Positions 50,931-62,100 of a stretch of DNA of 64,000 bases are shown here, in pieces. Location of the stretch: assembly GCA_949987705.1 (NCBI GenBank), contig OX465286.1:558001-622000 (forward strand). The letters run 5' to 3'. Position 1 is the first letter of the stretch. Each line of letters opens with the position of its first letter. A program made the position numbers and the translations under genes. Source of the stretch: Thereva unica. Taxonomy: Eukaryota; Arthropoda; Insecta; Diptera; Therevidae. The notes beneath the pieces were generated by a model that was not told the origin of the DNA, made no database searches, and worked only from the letters and a program-made list of their open reading frames with translations.

Positions 50931-53900
50931 CAGAGGATCAATGGATCTACGTCATAGCCCGTAGTAAGGGGCTAGTGTGTGGCTCCTTTTAATTATTTTC
51001 GTCTTCCTCGTATTGCTTTTTCTCCCATTCTAAACACCACCGACGACCCCTTTTCTCCCATTCTAAACACCACCGACCGGCGTGCGCTCGGAACATTTAA
51101 TTTTGGTCGCATTTTGTACTGAATTTCAGGATTTGCACCAGGCCACCATAAACCCCAGGCAGCAAGCCGACAGCCTCAACTCAGAGCAGAGGATCAATGG
51201 ATCTACGTCACAGCCCGTAGTAAGGGGCTAGTGTGTGGCTCCTTTTAATTATTTTCGTCTTCCTCGTATTGCTTTTTCTCCCATTCTAAACACCACCGAC
51301 GACCCCTTTTCTCCCATTCTAAACACCACCGACCGGCGTGCGCTCGGAACATTTAATTTTGGTCGCATTTTGTACTGAATTTCAGGATTTACACCAGGCC
51401 ACCATAAACCCCAGGCAGCAAGCCGACAGCCTCAACTCAGAGCAGAGGATCAATGGATCTACGTCATAGCCCGTAGTAAGGGGCTAGTGTGTGGCTCCTT
51501 TTAATTATTTTCGTCTTCCTCGTATTGCTTTTTCTCCCATTCTAAACACCACCGACGACCCCTTTTCTCCCATTCTAAACACCACCGACCGGCGTGCGCT
51601 TGGAACATTTAATTTTGGTCGCATTTTGTACTGAATTTCAGGATTTGCACCAGGCCACCATAAACCCCAGGCAGCAAGCCGACAGCCTCAACTCAGAGCA
51701 GAGGATCAATGGATCTACGTCATAGCCCGTAGTAAGGGGCTAGTGTGTGGCTCCTTTTAATTATTTTCGTCTTCCTCGTATTGCTTTTTCTCCCATTCTA
51801 AACACCACCGACGACCCCTTTTCTCCCATTCTAAACACCACCGACCGGCGTGCGCTTGGAACATTTAATTTTGGTCGCATTTTGTACTGAATTTCAGGAT
51901 TTGCACCAGGCCACCATAAACCCCAGGCAGCAAGCCGACAGCCTCAACTCAGAGCAGAGGATCAATGGATCTACGTCATAGCCCGTAGTAAGGGGCTAGT
52001 GTGTGGCTCCTTTTAATTATTTTCGTCTTCCTCGTATTGCTTTTTCTCCCATTCTAAACACCACCGACGACCCCTTTTCTCCCATTCTAAACACCACCGA
52101 CCGGCGTGCGCTCGGAACATTTAATTTTGGTCGCATTTTGTACTGAATTTCAGGATTTGCACCAGGCCACCATAAACCCCAGGCAGCAAGCCGACAGCCT
52201 CAACTCAGAGCAGAGGATCAATGGATCTACGTCATAGCCCGTAGTAAGGGGCTAGTGTGTGGCTCCTTTTAATTATTTTCGTCTTCCTCGTATTGCTTTT
52301 TCTCCCATTCTAAACACCACCGACGACCCCTTTTCTCCCATTCTAAACACCACCGACCGGCGTGCGCTCGGAACATTTAATTTTGGTCGCATTTTGTACT
52401 GAATTTCAGGATTTACACCAGGCCACCATAAACCCCAGGCAGCAAGCCGACAGCCTCAACTCAGAGCAGAGGATCAATGGATCTACGTCATAGCCCGTAG
52501 TAAGGGGCTAGTGTGTGGCTCCTTTTAATTATTTTCGTCTTCCTCGTATTGCTTTTTCTCCCATTCTAAACACCACCGACGACCCCTTTTCTCCCATTCT
52601 AAACACCACCGACCGGCGTGCGCTTGGAACATTTAATTTTGGTCGCATTTTGTACTGAATTTCAGGATTTGCACCAGGCCACCATAAACCCCAGGCAGCA
52701 AGCCGACAGCCTCAACTCAGAGCAGAGGATCAATGGATCTACGTCATAGCCCGTAGTAAGGGGCTAGTGTGTGGCTCCTTTTAATTATTTTCGTCTTCCT
52801 CGTATTGCTTTTTCTCCCATTCTAAACACCACCGACGACCCCTTTTCTCCCATTCTAAACACCACCGACCGGCGTGCGCTCGGAACATTTAATTTTGGTC
52901 GCATTTTGTACTGAATTTCAGGATTTGCACCAGGCCACCATAAACCCCAGGCAGCAAGCCGACAGCCTCAACTCAGAGCAGAGGATCAATGGATCTACGT
53001 CATAGCCCGTAGTAAGGGGCTAGTGTGTGGCTCCTTTTAATTATTTTCGTCTTCCTCGTATTGCTTTTTCTCCCATTCTAAACACCACCGACGACCCCTT
53101 TTCTCCCATTCTAAACACCACCGACCGGCGTGCGCTCGGAACATTTAATTTTGGTCGCATTTTGTACTGAATTTCAGGATTTGCACCAGGCCACCATAAA
53201 CCCCAGGCAGCAAGCCGACAGCCTCAACTCAGAGCAGAGGATCAATGGATCTACGTCATAGCCCGTAGTAAGGGGCTAGTGTGTGGCTCCTTTTAATTAT
53301 TTTCGTCTTCCTCGTATTGCTTTTTCTCCCATTCTAAACACCACCGACGACCCCTTTTCTCCCATTCTAAACACCACCGACCGGCGTGCGCTCGGAACAT
53401 TTAATTTTGGTCGCATTTTGTACTGAATTTCAGGATTTGCACCAGGCCACCATAAACCCCAGGCAGCAAGCCGACAGCCTCAACTCAGAGCAGAGGATCA
53501 ATGGATCTACGTCATAGCCCGTAGTAAGGGGCTAGTGTGTGGCTCCTTTTAATTATTTTCGTCTTCCTCGTATTGCTTTTTCTCCCATTCTAAACACCAC
53601 CGACGACCCCTTTTCTCCCATTCTAAACACCACCGACCGGCGTGCGCTTGGAACATTTAATTTTGGTCGCATTTTGTACTGAATTTCAGGATTTGCACCA
53701 GGCCACCATAAACCCCAGGCAGCAAGCCGACAGCCTCAACTCAGAGCAGAGGATCAATGGATCTACGTCATAGCCCGTAGTAAGGGGCTAGTGTGTGGCT
53801 CCTTTTAATTATTTTCGTCTTCCTCGTATTGCTTTTTCTCCCATTCTAAACACCACCGACGACCCCTTTTCTCCCATTCTAAACACCACCGACCGGCGTG

Positions 53901-56760
53901 CGCTCGGAACATTTAATTTTGGTCGCATTTTGTACTGAATTTCAGGATTTGCACCAGGCCACCATAAACCCCAGGCAGCAAGCCGACAGCCTCAACTCAG
54001 AGCAGAGGATCAATGGATCTACGTCATAGCCCGTAGTAAGGGGCTAGTGTGTGGCTCCTTTTAATTATTTTCGTCTTCCTCGTATTGCTTTTTCTCCCAT
54101 TCTAAACACCACCGACGACCCCTTTTCTCCCATTCTAAACACCACCGACCGGCGTGCGCTCGGAACATTTAATTTTGGTCGCATTTTGTACTGAATTTCA
54201 GGATTTGCACCAGGCCACCATAAACCCCAGGCAGCAAGCCGACAGCCTCAACTCAGAGCAGAGGATCAATGGATCTACGTCATAGCCCGTAGTAAGGGGC
54301 TAGTGTGTGGCTCCTTTTAATTATTTTCGTCTTCCTCGTATTGCTTTTTCTCCCATTCTAAACACCACCGACGACCCCTTTTCTCCCATTCTAAACACCA
54401 CCGACCGGCGTGCGCTCGGAACATTTAATTTTGGTCGCATTTTGTACTGAATTTCAGGATTTGCACCAGGCCACCATAAACCCCAGGCAGCAAGCCGACA
54501 GCCTCAACTCAGAGCAGAGGATCAATGGATCTACGTCATAGCCCGTAGTAAGGGGCTAGTGTGTGGCTCCTTTTAATTATTTTCGTCTTCCTCGTATTGC
54601 TTTTTCTCCCATTCTAAACACCACCGACGACCCCTTTTCTCCCATTCTAAACACCACCGACCGGCGTGCGCTCGGAACATTTAATTTTGGTCGCATTTTG
54701 TACTGAATTTCAGGATTTGCACCAGGCCACCATAAACCCCAGGCAGCAAGCCGACAGCCTCAACTCAGAGCAGAGGATCAATGGATCTACGTCATAGCCC
54801 GTAGTAAGGGGCTAGTGTGTGGCTCCTTTTAATTATTTTCGTCTTCCTCGTATTGCTTTTTCTCCCATTCTAAACACCACCGACGACCCCTTTTCTCCCA
54901 TTCTAAACACCACCGACCGGCGTGCGCTCGGAACATTTAATTTTGGTCGCATTTTGTACTGAATTTCAGGATTTGCACCAGGCCACCATAAACCCCAGGC
55001 AGCAAGCCGACAGCCTCAACTCAGAGCAGAGGATCAATGGATCTACGTCATAGCCCGTAGTAAGGGGCTAGTGTGTGGCTCCTTTTAATTATTTTCGTCT
55101 TCCTCGTATTGCTTTTTCTCCCATTCTAAACATCACCGACGACCCCTTTTCTCCCATTCTAAACACCACCGACCGGCGTGCGCTTGGAACATTTAATTTT
55201 GGTCGCATTTTGTACTGAATTTCAGGATTTGCACCAGGCCACCATAAACCCCAGGCAGCAAGCCGACAGCCTCAACTCAGAGCAGAGGATCAATGGATCT
55301 ACGTCATAGCCCGTAGTAAGGGGCTAGTGTGTGGCTCCTTTTAATTATTTTCGTCTTCCTCGTATTGCTTTTTCTCCCATTCTAAACACCACCGACGACC
55401 CCTTTTCTCCCATTCTAAACACCACCGACCGGCGTGCGCTCGGAACATTTAATTTTGGTCGCATTTTGTACTGAATTTCAGGATTTACACCAGGCCACCA
55501 TAAACCCCAGGCAGCAAGCCGACAGCCTCAACTCAGAGCAGAGGATCAATGGATCTACGTCATAGCCCGTAGTAAGGGGCTAGTGTGTGGCTCCTTTTAA
55601 TTATTTTCGTCTTCCTCGTATTGCTTTTTCTCCCATTCTAAACACCACCGACGACCCCTTTTCTCCCATTCTAAACACCACCGACCGGCGTGCGCTCGGA
55701 ACATTTAATTTTGGTCGCATTTTGTACTGAATTTCAGGATTTACACCAGGCCACCATAAACCCCAGGCAGCAAGCCGACAGCCTCAGCTCAGAGCAGAGG
55801 ATCAATGGATCTACGTCATAGCCCGTAGTAAGGGGCTAGTGTGTGGCTCCTTTTAATTATTTTCGTCTTCCTCGTGTTGCTTTTTCTCCCATTCTAAACA
55901 CCACCGACGACCCCTTTTCTCCCATTCTAAACACCACCGACCGGCGTGCGCTGGGAACATTTAATTTTGGTCGCATTTTGTACTGAATTTCAGGATTTAC
56001 ACCAGGCCACCATAAACCCCAGGCAGCAAGCCGACAGCCTCAACTCAGAGCAGAGGATCAATGGATCTACGTCACAGCCCGTAGTAAGGGGCTAGTGTGT
56101 GGCTCCTTTTAATTATTTTCGTCTTCCTCGTATTGCTTTTTCTCCCATTCTAAACACCACCGACGACCCCCTTTCTCCCATTCTAAACACCACCGACCGG
56201 CGTGCGCTCGGAACATTTAATTTTGGTCGCATTTTGTACTGAATTTCAGGATTTGCACCAGGCCACCATAAACCCCAGGCAGCAAGCCGACAGCCTCAAC
56301 TCAGAGCAGAGGATCAATGGATCTACGTCATAGCCCGTAGTAAGGGGCTAGTGTGTGGCTCCTTTTAATTATTTTCGTCTTCCTCGTGTGGCTTTTTCTC
56401 CCATTCTAAACACCACCGACGACCCCTTTTCTCCCATTCTAAACACCACCGACCGGCGTGCGCTCGGAACATTTAATTTTGGTCGCATTTTGTACTGAAT
56501 TTCAGGATTTACACCAGGCCACCATAAACCCCAGGCAGCAAGCCGACAGCCTCAACTCAGAGCAGAGGATCAATGGCACTACGTCATAGCCCGTAGTAAG
56601 GGGCTAGTGCGTGGCTCCTTTTAATTATTTTCGTCTTCCTCGTGTTGCTTTTTCTTCCATTCTAAACACCACCGACTGCGTGCGCTTGGGACGGAGACAT
56701 ACTGGCACCCGGTCTATGACGTCGATCCATATAAAGGATGTGGAAATAAAAGGGAGTCTG
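50871..56760. repeat. 256-bp satellite array (22 exact periods plus a partial unit)
   Basis: The word CAGGATTTGCACCAGGCCAC (or CAGGATTTACACC) recurs at 50871, 51127, 51383 and so on to 56503, always 256 bases apart, with no indel over 5.6 kb. Monomers differ by very few substitutions (CTCGGAAC or CTTGGAAC, TTGCACC or TTACACC). Each monomer holds two direct copies of TCTCCCATTCTAAACACCAC plus CGAC, separated by 8 bases. The first unit (AGGGTATCATGAACC) and the last units (from about 56380; CGTGTTGC, CGACTGCG) carry most of the differences, and homology ends near 56690. There is no open frame of note. Confidence 0.97.
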
Positions 56761-57320
56761 ATAGTGCGATCAGCTGCGACTTGCTGCCTGGGGTTCATGG
56801 TGGCCTAGTGCAAATCCTGCTGAGACCAAGAAATTTTTGTTTACATTTTCTTCTTCTTCCTTCATTCATTGAAACTTTAATTTTAATAAGAAAAAAAAAA
56901 CAGGTGTGCGGTCAAGGTGTAAATTGGTTCGAGTTTTTAATTAGATCAGGGCGAGAAAAAAAACATTTTATTTTATTCAAACTAAGAAAGCAATTTATTT
57001 CTTGGGAATTATGGCAATGTACATTTTTTATTTTAATTAATAATTTTCATTTATTGGTTTTACTTTTTTTTTATTTTATACATAGAATAAATAGAATAAA
57101 AAACCCCATTTTGTGTATGCTTCGGATGTGCTTGCGCTGGTTGTTGGCGGGTTGGTGGATTGGATGTGGATGGATGATGGCAGTGATGCTCTGGATGCCA
57201 GCTTTGGAGGTTTACTTCATCCTTCGATTTGTTACCCTGGAAATTAAGGAACATTATTTATTTTATTTATTAGCCAAAACAAGGCATACTTAAACTAAAA
57301 TTACAATTTAATTACACACG
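56761..57320. repeat. Right arm of the long inverted repeat
   Basis: It begins with an inverted piece of the satellite start (CTTGCTGCCTGGGGTTCATG, GGTGGCCTAGTGCAAATCCT, 56781-56824). It continues with TTTCTTGGGAATTATGG, GCTTGCGCTGGTTGTTGG, GGCAGTGATGCTCTGGATGC and TTCATCCTTCGATTTGTTAC followed by CCTGGAAATTAAGG, the complement of the left arm. Read on the minus strand, the exon-like part after the putative TTTCCAG acceptor gives NKSKDEVNLQSWHPEHHCHH. Confidence 0.75.
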
Positions 57321-57399
57321 GCAGAGAGAAAGATAGGATAGATTATGGTAGTCGGGGGTGGGTGTTGGAGGAGATGGTGGTGGTGAACCTTGCGTTTGA

Positions 57400-59010
57400 A
57401 CTCTTGAGTGTTGTATGAGTTCGGGAATACTGACTCTCGGGTGGTTGTTCCTACCTTGTCCTTGCTATAAACGAATTTCTATACCGTAGTGTATGCGAAG
57501 ATAAGGGCTGTAAACTGTTAGGATGAGCCGAGCACGGGCACGTCTTGTGCTGCGGGAGAAATGTTGCCGTGGAGGCATGAGGTAACTTATTTCAGTGGAG
57601 CAGCCGTTGTGCGGTAATATTTTGCAAGAGCTGCTGCATTCCTACGGTGGCATAGTGACTCTCAATTGAAGAGCAAATGGCGCTATCACCATTAAGTTTG
57701 AGAGCGCGGCTTTGCACCTTGTCCAGCCAAGCTAAGGTGGTTCTCGGAGCCCCGGCTCAGTTATGCGAGGTGTATTCGAGACGGGGACGAATGCAGGACT
57801 TGTAGATTGTAGCCCTGGCCGACGGCTGAAGGAGGAATTCGCAACTTTTAAAGAAATTCAGGCACTGTGATTCCAGCGCAGATCTTCGGCTAATGTTATG
57901 CCTAGGATATTTAGAGACGGTGCTGCCGTTAGGATCTTATAGCCCACCGAAATAGAAGGACAATCGGTGCAAGTTTTATTGGAGATGAGACAGCACTTCG
58001 TTTTTAATGCATTAAGTTCGACACGGTTCTTGAGGCCCCAATTAAGAATTAGTTCGATGTCCCTGTTTCCATGAGTTTACGATGCTGCAGACAAGGGTTG
58101 GCGCGTGTTTGTCCTATACTTGAGGCCCATTTTTTAAGAACTGTAGGGGGAATATTGTCGGGGCCATTGAATTTATTGGAGTCAAGCTCTTTGAGACGCC
58201 TAAGAAGACCCTGAAGAAAACTCTCTCCATAGAGTGGGTGGAACACTCGACGGCGGGTGGTTGCATGTCAGCATCGGGTATGGAAGAGTTTGCGGCGAAC
58301 AGAGATGCAAGTAAGTCGGCCTTGGGTTTGCTTTCTGTTCTCACCTGCCTATTGTAGATGAATGGAGGCGTTGTGTGTGAGGTAAAATTCTTCCTGACGG
58401 AGGTTACCAAGGACCACAAATTTTTACTGCCATTAGTAGAGTTAATGAGTTTATTTCTCAGCCTGTCATCGTATAATTCCTTGACTTTCCTGATGGTGGA
58501 TTTACAGGAATGTCTCAACCAGATGTACTCACGTCTCGATAGTTCGCTCGGAGAATGTCTGTACTCTCTGTAGGCGGCTACTTTAGTTGTATTTGCTTTC
58601 ATGCATTCCCGATTGAACCCTCCATGCTGCCTAGGCTTTCTGGATTTGCAGCAATGAGGAATGATTAGATGCATACCAGTTAATATAATGTTGGTAATAC
58701 AGAAGGCGGCAAAGTGGTTCTGGAAACATAGACCACAGTCAGTAGATTGAAAAAAGCGAATCAGCCCCCACCAGTTGGCTTTTCCGTAATGCCAAACGGT
58801 TCTCCTAAGAGCTGGCGTACTTTTGGGATAGGAGATCGATATGGGAAGTGGGCGCTGAGTAGACAGTGATCTGAGTTGCCCAGAGGAGAGTCGATTTCGA
58901 CGGAGTATTTTGTTGGGTGCGAGGTAAGAAAAAGATCAAGGAAGTGCCGTCCTTGACTTGCAGTGACAGGAATACGCGTAGGACCGTTGACCATTTGGTA
59001 TAGGTTATTT
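57400..59010 (-). pseudogene. Jockey/CR1-like LINE, endonuclease to RT, decayed
   Basis: From right to left on the minus strand: NGPTRIPVTASQGRHFLDLF, LTSHPTKYSVEIDSPLGNSD and HCLLSAHFPY, the C-terminal end of an AP-endonuclease domain (GNSDH box). Next come RREYIWLRHSCKSTIRKVKE and NKLINSTNGSKNLWSLV (linker), then NKFNGPDNIPPTVLKKWAS (start of RT). Finally, in broken frames, NWGLKNRVELNALKTKCCL, LNILGITLAEDLRWNHS and CIRPRLEYTSHN. The central palm with the catalytic DD is deleted. Same family as 5454-6290. It lies between the right arm and the 311-bp satellite. Confidence 0.88.
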
Positions 59011-59027
59011 GTCTCCGATTTGGATGA

Positions 59028-59187
59028 ATGGGGCCTCGGTGGAAAGGACTCGCTCCCCTGAATCCAGACCAGTTGAGTTTACCACAAAATACCGAGGGGT
59101 TCGGGAGTTATCCCCTCTTTAGTGATTTTCCCAAGGAAGGCTTGGATATTTTTGGTCGATTTCACGAAAGTGCTGGGATCTTAATGA
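59028..59187 (+). repeat. First, internally deleted unit of the 311-bp array
   Basis: It reads GGTGGAAAGGACTCGCTCCC, CTGAATCCAGACCAG and CGAGGGGTTCGGGAGTTATC, with many differences from the array consensus. From AAGGAAGGC it jumps to TTGGATATTTTTGGTCG, skipping roughly half of the monomer. It is closer than the other array units to the lone copy at 49757 in the CTGAATCCAG part. Confidence 0.85.
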
Positions 59188-62100
59188 ATGGGGTATCGTT
59201 GGAAAGGGCTCGCTCCCCCGAGTTCAGCGCACTTTATTTGGTCCAGAAATTCCAAGGGGTTCGGGAGTTATCCCCTCTTTTGTGATTTCCCCAAGGGGGG
59301 CTGCAGAACGCCCATTATCTCGGGAAATACTGGTCTGCCCGGGGTGGGATTGAATTCACAGCCTCCCTGGGAGGTCCCTAACAATTTCCCATCCAAAAAA
59401 GGGCCACTCCAGAATTTTCCCAAAACCGGAAAATTTTCAAAGGGGTACCCCTTTGGATATTTTCGGTCGATTTCACGAAAGTGCTGGGATCTTAATGAAT
59501 GGGGTATCGTTGGAAAGGGCTCGCTCCCCCGAGTTCAGCGCACTTTATTTGGTCCAGAAATTCCAAGGGGTTCGGGAGTTATCCCCTCTTTTGTGATTTC
59601 CCCAAGGGGGGCTGCAGAACGCCCATTATCTCGGGAAATACTGGTCTGCCCGGGGTGGGATTGAATTCACAGCCTCCCTGGGAGGTCCCTAACAATTTCC
59701 CATCCAAAAAAGGGCCACTCCAGAATTTTCCCAAAACCGGAAAATTTTCAAAGGGGTACCCCTTTGGATATTTTTGGTCGATTTCACGAAAGTGCTGGGA
59801 TCTTAATGAATGGGGCATCGTTGGAAAGGGCTCGCTCCCCCGAGTTCAGCGCACTTTATTTGGTCCAGAAATTCCAAGGGGTTCGGGAGTTATCCCCTCT
59901 TTTGTGATTTCCCCAAGGGGGGCTGCAGAACGCCCATTATCTCGGGAAATACTGGTCTGCCCGGGGTGGGATTGAATTCACAGCCTCCCTGGGAGGTCCC
60001 TAACAATTTCCCATCCAAAAAAGGGCCACTCCAGAATTTTCCCAAAACCGGAAAATTTTCAAAGGGGTACCCCTTTGGATATTTTTGGTCGATTTCACGA
60101 AAGTGCTGGGATCTTAATGAATGGGGTATCGTTGGAAAGGGCTCGCTCCCCCGAGTTCAGCGCACTTTATTTGGTCCAGAAATTCCAAGGGGTTCGGGAG
60201 TTATCCCCTCTTTTGTGATTTCCCCAAGGGGGGCTGCAGAACGCCCATTATCTCGGGAAATACTGGTCTGCCCGGGGTGGGATTGAATTCACAGCCTCCC
60301 TGGGAGGTCCCTAACAATTTCCCATCCAAAAAAGGGCCACTCCAGAATTTTCCCAAAACCGGAAAATTTTCAAAGGGGTACCCCTTTGGATATTTTCGGT
60401 CGATTTCACGAAAGTGCTGGGATCTTAATGAATGGGGTATCGTTGGAAAGGGCTCGCTCCCCCGAGTTCAGCGCACTTTATTTGGTCCAGAAATTCCAAG
60501 GGGTTCGGGAGTTATCCCCTCTTTTGTGATTTCCCCAAGGGGGGCTGCAGAACGCCCATTATCTCGGGAAATACTGGTCTGCCCGGGGTGGGATTGAATT
60601 CACAGCCTCCCTGGGAGGTCCCTAACAATTTCCCATCCAAAAAAGGGCCACTCCAGAATTTTCCCAAAACCGGAAAATTTTCAAAGGGGTACCCCTTTGG
60701 ATATTTTTGGTCGATTTCACGAAAGTGCTGGGATCTTAATGAATGGGGCATCGTTGGAAAGGGCTCGCTCCCCCGAGTTCAGCGCACTTTATTTGGTCCA
60801 GAAATTCCAAGGGGTTCGGGAGTTATCCCCTCTTTTGTGATTTCCCCAAGGGGGGCTGCAGAACGCCCATTATCTCGGGAAATACTGGTCTGCCCGGGGT
60901 GGGATTGAATTCACAGCCTCCCTGGGAGGTCCCTAACAATTTCCCATCCAAAAAAGGGCCACTCCAGAATTTTCCCAAAACCGGAAAATTTTCAAAGGGG
61001 TACCCCTTTGGATATTTTTGGTCGATTTCACGAAAGTGCTGGGATCTTAATGAATGGGGTATCGTTGGAAAGGGCTCGCTCCCCCGAGTTCAGCGCACTT
61101 TATTTGGTCCAGAAATTCCAAGGGGTTCGGGAGTTATCCCCTCTTTTGTGATTTCCCCAAGGGGGGCTGCAGAACGCCCATTATCTCGGGAAATACTGGT
61201 CTGCCCGGGGTGGGATTGAATTCACAGCCTCCCTGGGAGGTCCCTAACAATTTCCCATCCAAAAAAGGGCCACTCCAGAATTTCCCCAAAACCGGAAAAT
61301 TTTCAAAGGGGTACCCCTTTGGATATTTTTGGTCGATTTCACGAAAGTGCTGGGATCTTAATGAATGGGGCATCGTTGGAAAGGGCTCGCTCCCCCGAGT
61401 TCAGCGCACTTTATTTGGTCCAGAAATTCCAAGGGGTTCGGGAGTTATCCCCTCTTTTGTGATTTCCCCAAGGGGGGCTGCAGAATGCCCATTATCTCGG
61501 GAAATACTGGTCTGCCCGGGGTGGGATTGAATTCACAGCCTCCCTGGGAGGTCCCTAACAATTTCCCATCCAAAAAAGGGCCACTCCAGAATTTTCCCAA
61601 ACCGGAAAATTTTCAAAGGGGTACCCCTTTGGATATTTTTGGTCGATTTCACGAAAGTGCTGGGATCTTAATGAATGGGGTATCGTTGGAAAGGGCTCGC
61701 TCCCCCGAGTTCAGCGCACTTTATTTGGTTCAGAAATTCCAAGGGGTTCGGGAGTTATCCCCTCTTTTGTGATTTCCCCAAGGGGGGCTGCAGAACGCCC
61801 ATTATCTCGGGAAATACTGGTCTGCCCGGGGTGGGATTGAATTCACAGCCTCCCTGGGAGGTCCCTAACAATTTCCCATCCAAAAAAGGGCCACTCCAGA
61901 ATTTTCCCAAACCGGAAAATTTTCAAAGGGGTACCCCTTTGGATATTTTTGGTCGATTTCACGAAAGTGCTGGGATCTTAATGAATGGGGCATCGTTGGA
62001 AAGGGCTCGCTCCCCCGAGTTCAGCGCACTTTATTTGGTCCAGAAATTCCAAGGGGTTCGGGAGTTATCCCCTCTTTTGTGATTTCCCCAAGGGGGGCTG

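Noticed and set aside
56781..57293. 170-codon frame in the right arm and its 91-codon counterpart in the left arm as proteins
   Set aside because: Both start in the satellite-like inner edge and run through AT-rich DNA. Their likeness is explained by the inverted repeat, and the exon-like part reads on the opposite strand.
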